Origin: Halanaerobiales bacterium
GTDB lineage: Bacteria; Bacillota_F; Halanaerobiia; Halanaerobiales; DTU029
Reading direction: 5' to 3'
Assembly (NCBI GenBank): GCA_016278415.1
Contig: JADQBV010000228.1
Span: 1-12,034 of the forward strand
DNA length: 12,034 nucleotides
Positions within the stretch are counted from its first letter, which is position 1. Every line of letters begins with the position of its first letter. Below the pieces are notes generated by a model. It had not been told where the DNA came from. It saw nothing but the letters and a program-made list of their open reading frames with translations, and did no database searches. Position numbers and translations under genes: made by a program. Shown here piece after piece: positions 7,717-12,034 of the stretch.

Positions 7717-9771
7717 TTATAAAGCATTTCTAACACTCAAAATATACTTCGCCCTATCAAGGGGATTGACACCCCTACGAGGACAGGTGGCTCCTTCTTC
7801 TATTGAACATCTTTTATAGCCATTAAATTTAGTTTTAATAAGACCACGTCCCGCAGAAAAAGAACTTAATTTTATGGAGTAATCCAATGAAGTTGCCACT
7901 GGTACTGTCCCTTCAACAAAAAACTTGCCATTTATAATCTGAGGATTCTCATATTCAGCCCTCATTTGGATCAAGTCTCCTAAGACCTTGCCACTTAAAT
8001 CCTCAGGAACAGTTATCTGAAACCATAGGATCGGTTCCAATAGGGTTGTATCTGTATTTTTCAACCCATCCATAATTCCCATGGGTGTAGCCACCATGAA
8101 ATCTGGGGCATGGGTATGTTCTATATGATACTCCCCATCGATTAAGGTTACAATTAAGTCAGTTACCTCCCAGCCATAAAGACCCTGTTCTAAAGCCTTG
8201 GGCATCGTTCTTTCTACCTGTTTCTGATATTTTAATGGTAGAACATCTGGTCTTACTTCTGACCTATAAACTAGACCAGAGCCTAGCTCGCCTGGCTCAA
8301 TCTTAAAACGCAAAACTGCCCAACATGGTTTAGGCATAGTGTAGCGGACAAAACCTTCCCCAGCACTTATAGGGGTCTCTTTATATATAACAGATGCATC
8401 TCCAAATGAAACAGAGAGATTAAACCTGTCTTTAAGTATGCTTTCTAATACTTCCAATTGAATAACACCCATTATTTTAATATGTACTTCTTTCTTTTCT
8501 TTTAGCCATTCCAAACTTAACAACGGATCTTCCTCTTCTAATTCTTTTAAAGCAGCTATTAAGTCAGTTATATTATTCTTATCCAACGGCTTTACTTCAA
8601 CTGTTAGTAAAGGATTGGCCAATTGGTAATCCCCTGGAACATAAGAATCATCACCAAAAATATCACCGATATAAGTATGTTTCAATCCACAGATAGTCCC
8701 TATATCACCTGCTTTTAAAACACCTATATCCTCATATTTATTAGAATAGGCTTTCTTTATTTGGGTGACCTTCTCATATATATCCCTACTTTGATTGTGT
8801 ACTGTATCTCTATTTTCCATTGTTCCACTATATAAACGCAGATGTGCAATTTTTCCTATATTAGGGTCATGGTCAATCTTGTATACCAGTCCTGCAAGAG
8901 GGCCATCCTTATCCACCTTAGGTTCAGGCAAATAATTCTTAATCATTTCCAGTAATGGCGTAATACCAATACCATTAATAGCTGACCCATGGAGAATTGG
9001 GTATACATCAGCTGCTTGTATTAGTCTTTTCAATTTAGTTTTTAGTTTTTCTAAGGGGAAGGGCTGTTCATCAATATAGCTAAGCATAATTTCTTCATCT
9101 CGTTCGGCGACGAATTCATAAATTTTATCTTGTTCTTCCCGTAGCTTATTTAATTCCCCTATAGAATCTAACTTCCCCTTGTTATCTATTTTATTTGAGT
9201 ATATTCTACCTTCAATATTTCTCTTAGCAGTAGCTAAATAATCGTTTCTTTCAACTAATAGATCTACAACTTCTGCTTCCTTAGTATTTTCACCAGCAAG
9301 CATCTGTAATGCAAGTACATCTTCGGAAAAGATTTTTTCTATTTGTTGATAGACTCTCATAACATCTGAAGCACGTCTATCTATCTTGTTTATAAATATT
9401 ATAGTTGGTATCTCTAGAGTCTTTAGGGCTTTCCATAGGAGTTCACTCTGTGCTTCAATACCTTCGGCAGCTGAAATTACTAATACCGCTGCATCAAGTA
9501 CCCTTAAAGAACGCTCGACCTCTCCTGAAAAATCAATATGACCAGGGGTATCTATTAGATTAACAGTAATATCTTTATATTTAAAAGAAGTAGAAGCAGA
9601 GCGTACTGATATTCCCCGTCTTCTTTCAACTTCTAACCAATCAGTATTAGCAGTACCATCATCCACACTTCCCAGTGAATGAATACTGCCACTTAAATAT
9701 AACATACGCTCAGTTATTGTTGTTTTCCCTGCATCTACATGGGCAAGAATACCTATATTACGAATTGACAT
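7717..9771 (-). CDS. Tet(M)-family translation-factor GTPase (ribosomal protection protein homologue)
   Basis: A 684-residue EF-G-like GTPase. Members such as Tet(M), Tet(O) and OtrA bind the ribosome and dislodge tetracycline. The G motifs are intact: AHVDAGKT (10-17), RRGIS (51-55), DTPGH (74-78), NKID (128-131) and GSA (262-264). The domain order follows Tet(M), not EF-G: ELGSGLVYRSEV (495-506), EQGLYGWEVTD (528-538), APDF (555-558) and the C-terminal PRRxxxxxxRAKYIL (664-678) are family marks. It is about 45 residues longer than Tet(M), mostly through a helical insertion around 160-220. The domain IV tip differs: HIEHTHAPDF (549-558) stands where Tet(M) has its SPVST loop, the segment that displaces the drug. 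The ATG has AAAGGAG 10 bases upstream. It may protect against tetracycline, another ribosome ligand, or serve a housekeeping role; the sequence cannot decide. Confidence 0.9.
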   Translation of the reverse strand: MSIRNIGILAHVDAGKTTITERMLYLSGSIHSLGSVDDGTANTDWLEVERRRGISVRSASTSFKYKDITVNLIDTPGHIDFSGEVERSLRVLDAAVLVISAAEGIEAQSELLWKALKTLEIPTIIFINKIDRRASDVMRVYQQIEKIFSEDVLALQMLAGENTKEAEVVDLLVERNDYLATAKRNIEGRIYSNKIDNKGKLDSIGELNKLREEQDKIYEFVAERDEEIMLSYIDEQPFPLEKLKTKLKRLIQAADVYPILHGSAINGIGITPLLEMIKNYLPEPKVDKDGPLAGLVYKIDHDPNIGKIAHLRLYSGTMENRDTVHNQSRDIYEKVTQIKKAYSNKYEDIGVLKAGDIGTICGLKHTYIGDIFGDDSYVPGDYQLANPLLTVEVKPLDKNNITDLIAALKELEEEDPLLSLEWLKEKKEVHIKIMGVIQLEVLESILKDRFNLSVSFGDASVIYKETPISAGEGFVRYTMPKPCWAVLRFKIEPGELGSGLVYRSEVRPDVLPLKYQKQVERTMPKALEQGLYGWEVTDLIVTLIDGEYHIEHTHAPDFMVATPMGIMDGLKNTDTTLLEPILWFQITVPEDLSGKVLGDLIQMRAEYENPQIINGKFFVEGTVPVATSLDYSIKLSSFSAGRGLIKTKFNGYKRCSIEEGATCPRRGVNPLDRAKYILSVRNAL

Positions 9772-9810
9772 AAGGTTCGAACTCCTTTAAACTTTTTTCT
9801 TTAAGCTTTT

Positions 9811-9843
9811 TTAACTAATTTTATTCTTCTTTATTTTATCCAT
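9811..9843 (-). CDS. Possible 10-residue leader peptide before the Tet(M)-like gene
   Basis: A short ORF encoding MDKIKKNKIS, then TAA. AAAGGAG (9849-9855) lies 5 bases before its ATG, as good a ribosome binding site as that of the GTPase itself 39 bases further on. Leader ORFs that sense ribosome stalling are known before tet(M) and other ribosome-protection genes, so the placement is suggestive. Half the residues are Lys or Asn in an AT-rich tract, so chance cannot be excluded. I see no convincing attenuator hairpin between it and the GTPase start. Confidence 0.35.
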   Translation of the reverse strand: MDKIKKNKIS

Positions 9844-9872
9844 TCATTCTCCTTTATCTTATTACAGTCATT

Positions 9873-9906
9873 AAGATAATACAATATCTTTATTAATCGG
9901 TATCAA
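9873..9906 (-). promoter_or_regulatory. Possible promoter and dyad of the Tet(M)-like gene
   Basis: On the minus strand TTGATA (9901-9906) and TGTATT (9878-9883) are 17 bases apart; the -10 is weak. A perfect 6-bp dyad, AAGATA (9873-9878) and TATCTT (9885-9890), spans the -10 and could be an operator or a small hairpin. The transcript would begin near 9870 and include the short leader ORF. Confidence 0.35.
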
Positions 9907-9911
9907 TTATA

Positions 9912-10796
9912 CTATTTGGCTTTCCGCTTTTTCCTGGCATAAGTAGATGCGTTTAATCCTGCTATTTGACCTTGCCCAACTGCCCGACTCAATTGATATG
10001 GTATACCTGTACAGTCACCAGCAGCATATACACCAGGTAAAGTTGTCTCCATCTGCTCATTTACTTTAATATGTTTATTTTCAATATCCAGTCCATATAA
10101 TAACTTATCAGGTGGGGTCACTTCTCTAAATATAAAAACACCATCAAGTTCAATTATCGAATTCGCCAAAACAAGGTTGTCCACTTTCATCTCGCCATTT
10201 ATTTTAGTTACGTTTTCCTTTATTATTGTAATATTATCAGCTTCAAACTCCCCAGCAAATTCATATTGAGGTATAAAATACACATTTTCTACTAACTCAG
10301 CTAAATATTCAGCCTCTTCTATACCCTCATCTGTATAAGTAACCACAGCCACATCCTTACCACGATACAATGCTCCATCACAGGTGGCACAGTAGCTAAC
10401 ACCGCTACCAAGCAAATCCTCTTCACCAGGTAGATACTTGGTATTACTTACTCCAACTGCAAGAATAATAGAATAGGCGTTATAAGTAGTATCACGAGAA
10501 ATCAAAGTAAAAAAATCACCCTGATTATATATATTATCTACTTTACCCTGGATTATTTCAATACCCATTTCTTTAATATGATTTAAGTAATTCTTCCGTA
10601 ACTCCTGACCGGAAATATTATGAAAACCCAAATAATTATTTACCTCTTCAGCTTTATATAATTTAGGTGTACAGAAATCAACTCCAAGTAAAACAAAATC
10701 AAGGTTTCTAATTTTAACATTTAAAGCAGCTGACAATCCAGCAGGTCCACATCCCACTATTGCAATATCATGAATCTTTTGCTCCTCATTTGACAT
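9912..10796 (-). CDS. Thioredoxin-reductase-like flavoprotein lacking NADPH motifs (FFTR- or DTR-like)
   Basis: A 294-residue low-molecular-weight thioredoxin-reductase-fold flavoprotein. The FAD site is intact: GCGPAG (15-20) in the N-terminal Rossmann fold and GVYAAGDCTG (255-264) near the C-terminus. The redox disulfide is the usual CATC (136-139). The pyridine-nucleotide domain has the fold but not the motifs: where TrxB has GGGDSA it reads VTYTDEGIEEAEYL (152-165), and where TrxB has HRR it reads FIPQYEF (174-180). Such losses mark the NADPH-independent members, the ferredoxin-dependent flavin thioredoxin reductases (FFTR) and the deeply rooted type (DTR). Ferredoxin as donor is therefore the best inference and fits an anaerobe. 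The ATG has AGGAG 9 bases upstream. No thioredoxin gene is adjacent. The family call is firm, the subfamily moderate. Confidence 0.88.
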   Translation of the reverse strand: MSNEEQKIHDIAIVGCGPAGLSAALNVKIRNLDFVLLGVDFCTPKLYKAEEVNNYLGFHNISGQELRKNYLNHIKEMGIEIIQGKVDNIYNQGDFFTLISRDTTYNAYSIILAVGVSNTKYLPGEEDLLGSGVSYCATCDGALYRGKDVAVVTYTDEGIEEAEYLAELVENVYFIPQYEFAGEFEADNITIIKENVTKINGEMKVDNLVLANSIIELDGVFIFREVTPPDKLLYGLDIENKHIKVNEQMETTLPGVYAAGDCTGIPYQLSRAVGQGQIAGLNASTYARKKRKAK

Positions 10797-10820
10797 TATA
10801 TCACACTCCTATTAGTTCAC

Positions 10821-10829
10821 ATTATATCA
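10821..10829 (-). promoter_or_regulatory. Extended -10 promoter of the flavoprotein gene
   Basis: The minus strand reads TGATATAAT: a perfect TATAAT (10821-10826) with the TG of an extended -10 element one base upstream. No good -35 lies at the proper distance, as is usual for this promoter type. Transcription would start near 10814, leaving a leader of roughly 18 bases with the AGGAG site. Confidence 0.6.
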
Positions 10830-10884
10830 TAACGCTACTTGTATATTTTATCCTAAAATAGTAAGATATAAATATAAAGTAGAT

Positions 10885-10905
10885 TACATTTTAAAATTTA
10901 ATGTA
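10885..10905. repeat. AT-rich inverted repeat between divergent genes
   Basis: TACATT (10885-10890) and AATGTA (10900-10905) are perfect 6-bp arms around TTAAAATTT. It lies in the 235-bp gap between the divergent flavoprotein and hydrolase genes and could be an operator, but AT-rich dyads of this size occur by chance here. I see no gene in this gap. Confidence 0.25.
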
Positions 10906-10965
10906 TAGAATAAAGTCTCAGCCTATACAGATAATAACGATTATACACATATTTCAAACGAAGTT

Positions 10966-10994
10966 TTAATAACACTATTTAGATAAATTATAAT
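10966..10994 (+). promoter_or_regulatory. Possible promoter of the MBL-fold hydrolase gene
   Basis: A perfect TATAAT (10989-10994) is preceded at 17 bases by TTAATA (10966-10971), which matches the -35 consensus at 4 of 6 positions. Transcription would begin about 30 bases before the hydrolase ATG at 11032. Confidence 0.45.
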
Positions 10995-11031
10995 TCTAAT
11001 TACAATATATCAAGTAGAGAGGAAATACTAG

Positions 11032-11910
11032 ATGCTAAAAAAATACAAATATTTCATTATTCCTATTGTGATTATTCTTCTATTAATAATCATCTCAGAA
11101 AGACCACTAAGCAAATACAAAGAATTAAAAATACATTTTCTTGATGTCGGACAGGCTGATTCTACTTTAATTGAATTGCCAAATGATCATATTATGCTAA
11201 TTGATGGTGGTAATAATAATGATAGTGATATGATAATCGAATACCTTAACGAAAAAGATATCAAAAAGATAGATTATCTAATTGGAACACACCCCCATGA
11301 AGATCATATAGGTGGTCTTGATGATATTATTGATAGTTTAGAGATAGGTAAAATTTATTTGCCAGGGGTAGTTCACACTACTAAAACATTTGAAGACTTA
11401 TTAATTTCTATTAAAAGAAAGGGCAAAAAAATAATTACCGCTAAAGCAGGAGTAAATATAGTCAATGAAGAACAGCTTAAATTGTATTTTCTATCACCTA
11501 TAAAAGAAGAATATAATGAACTTAATCACTATTCTACCGTTATAAAATTAGAATATCAAGAAAACTCCTTTCTATTCACTGGTGATGCTGAGGTAATAAA
11601 CGAAGAGGACATTATTAAAGAATATAGTGATATATCAAAAGTAGATGTCTTGAAGGTAGCACATCATGGCAGTAGTTCTTCTACATCTAATAATTTCTTG
11701 GATATTACTGAACCAGACTATGGGATAATAAGTGTGGGAAAAGATAACCAATACGGTCACCCCTCCTCTACAGTTATCAAAAGACTAAATGATAAGGATA
11801 TTAAAATATACAGGACTGACCTGCAAGGCACTATAATTTTAAGTAGTAATGGTGTAAAAATATCATTCAATAAAGAAGCAATTGAAAATGGACAAGCCCC
11901 TATTGAGTAA
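11032..11910 (+). CDS. Membrane-anchored ComEC/Rec2-type metallo-beta-lactamase-fold hydrolase
   Basis: A 292-residue protein matching the stand-alone MBL domain related to the C-terminal part of the DNA-uptake protein ComEC/Rec2. Residues 7-22 form one hydrophobic segment after MLKKYKY, a signal anchor or uncleaved signal peptide, so the enzyme domain should lie outside the membrane. Family motifs run in order: HFLDVGQADST (35-45), the metal-binding HPHEDH (87-92), FTGDAE (182-187), KVAHHGSSSS (208-217) and QYGHPSS (240-246). The N-terminal competence domain and the ten or so membrane helices of full ComEC are absent, so this is not the DNA channel. Relatives are thought to be extracellular nucleases or phosphodiesterases; substrate unknown. 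AGAGG (11018-11022) lies 9 bases before the ATG. The stop is followed at once by a tandem repeat. Confidence 0.9.
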   Translation: MLKKYKYFIIPIVIILLLIIISERPLSKYKELKIHFLDVGQADSTLIELPNDHIMLIDGGNNNDSDMIIEYLNEKDIKKIDYLIGTHPHEDHIGGLDDIIDSLEIGKIYLPGVVHTTKTFEDLLISIKRKGKKIITAKAGVNIVNEEQLKLYFLSPIKEEYNELNHYSTVIKLEYQENSFLFTGDAEVINEEDIIKEYSDISKVDVLKVAHHGSSSSTSNNFLDITEPDYGIISVGKDNQYGHPSSTVIKRLNDKDIKIYRTDLQGTIILSSNGVKISFNKEAIENGQAPIE

Positions 11911-12034
11911 TTAGGCGTCACTAGAATCCTTGATTTTAAACGCAATGTTGATTCTAGTATAACCATATTCGATTAGGCCTCACTAGAATCCTTGATTTTA
12001 AACGCAATGTTGATTCTAGTATAACCATATTCGA
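11911..12034. repeat. Two tandem 62-bp repeats, each with a 9-bp inverted repeat
   Basis: Copies at 11911-11972 and 11973-12034 are identical but for one base (G at 11917, C at 11979). Each holds ACTAGAATC (11920-11928 and 11982-11990) and its complement GATTCTAGT (11950-11958 and 12012-12020), a 9-bp stem with a 21-base loop. The array starts on the base after the hydrolase stop codon and the second copy ends exactly at the window end, so more copies may follow. There is no U tract and no unique spacer between copies. Confidence 0.95.

Noticed and set aside
11757..11966. Minus-strand ORF over the hydrolase end and first repeat
   Set aside because: It overlaps conserved hydrolase motifs and runs into the repeat; no start signal.
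11911..12034. CRISPR array or integron attC sites
   Set aside because: The copies abut with no variable spacers, no cas genes are present, and the arms do not fit the attC core pattern well; a tandem repeat describes it better.

Overview
The window looks like a chromosomal stretch from an AT-rich, low-GC Gram-positive anaerobe (Firmicutes, class Clostridia or Halanaerobiia). Four things point there: a transcriptional T-box leader in front of valS, strong AGGAGG-type ribosome binding sites, a LiaF-family envelope protein, and a thioredoxin-reductase-like flavoprotein that lacks the NADPH motifs, as in the ferredoxin-linked enzymes described from clostridia. The species cannot be named from the sequence alone.

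Layout. (1) 1-2267, minus: valyl-tRNA synthetase, cut at its 3' end by the window edge. About 500 bp of leader follow, holding a T-box riboswitch with a GUC valine specifier, an intrinsic terminator and a sigma-A type promoter. (2) 2902-6019, minus: a two-gene operon with an 8-bp overlap. It encodes a membrane-anchored subtilisin-family protease (extracellular catalytic domain, cytoplasmic helical tail) and an exported ankyrin-repeat protein. This is the least explained and most system-like part of the window. (3) 6148-6606, plus: an orphan CheX-like protein, divergent from the protease operon. (4) 6856-7554, plus: a LiaF-like envelope-stress protein with a consensus promoter and a clear terminator. 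(5) 7717-9771, minus: a translation-factor GTPase of the Tet(M)-type ribosomal protection family, preceded by a possible 10-codon leader ORF. (6) 9912-10796, minus: the thioredoxin-reductase-like flavoprotein. (7) 11032-11910, plus: a membrane-anchored ComEC/Rec2-type metallo-beta-lactamase-fold hydrolase. (8) 11911-12034: two 62-bp tandem repeats directly after its stop codon, each with a 9-bp inverted repeat, running exactly to the window end.

How the parts may work together. ValS and its T-box form a closed feedback loop: uncharged tRNA-Val prevents termination. The protease and ankyrin protein are translationally coupled and both predicted at the outer face of the membrane, so they probably act together, but their substrate is unknown. 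The other genes look like independent single-gene units for envelope stress, motility-type signalling, ribosome protection and redox. No prophage, insertion sequence, tRNA or rRNA gene is visible.
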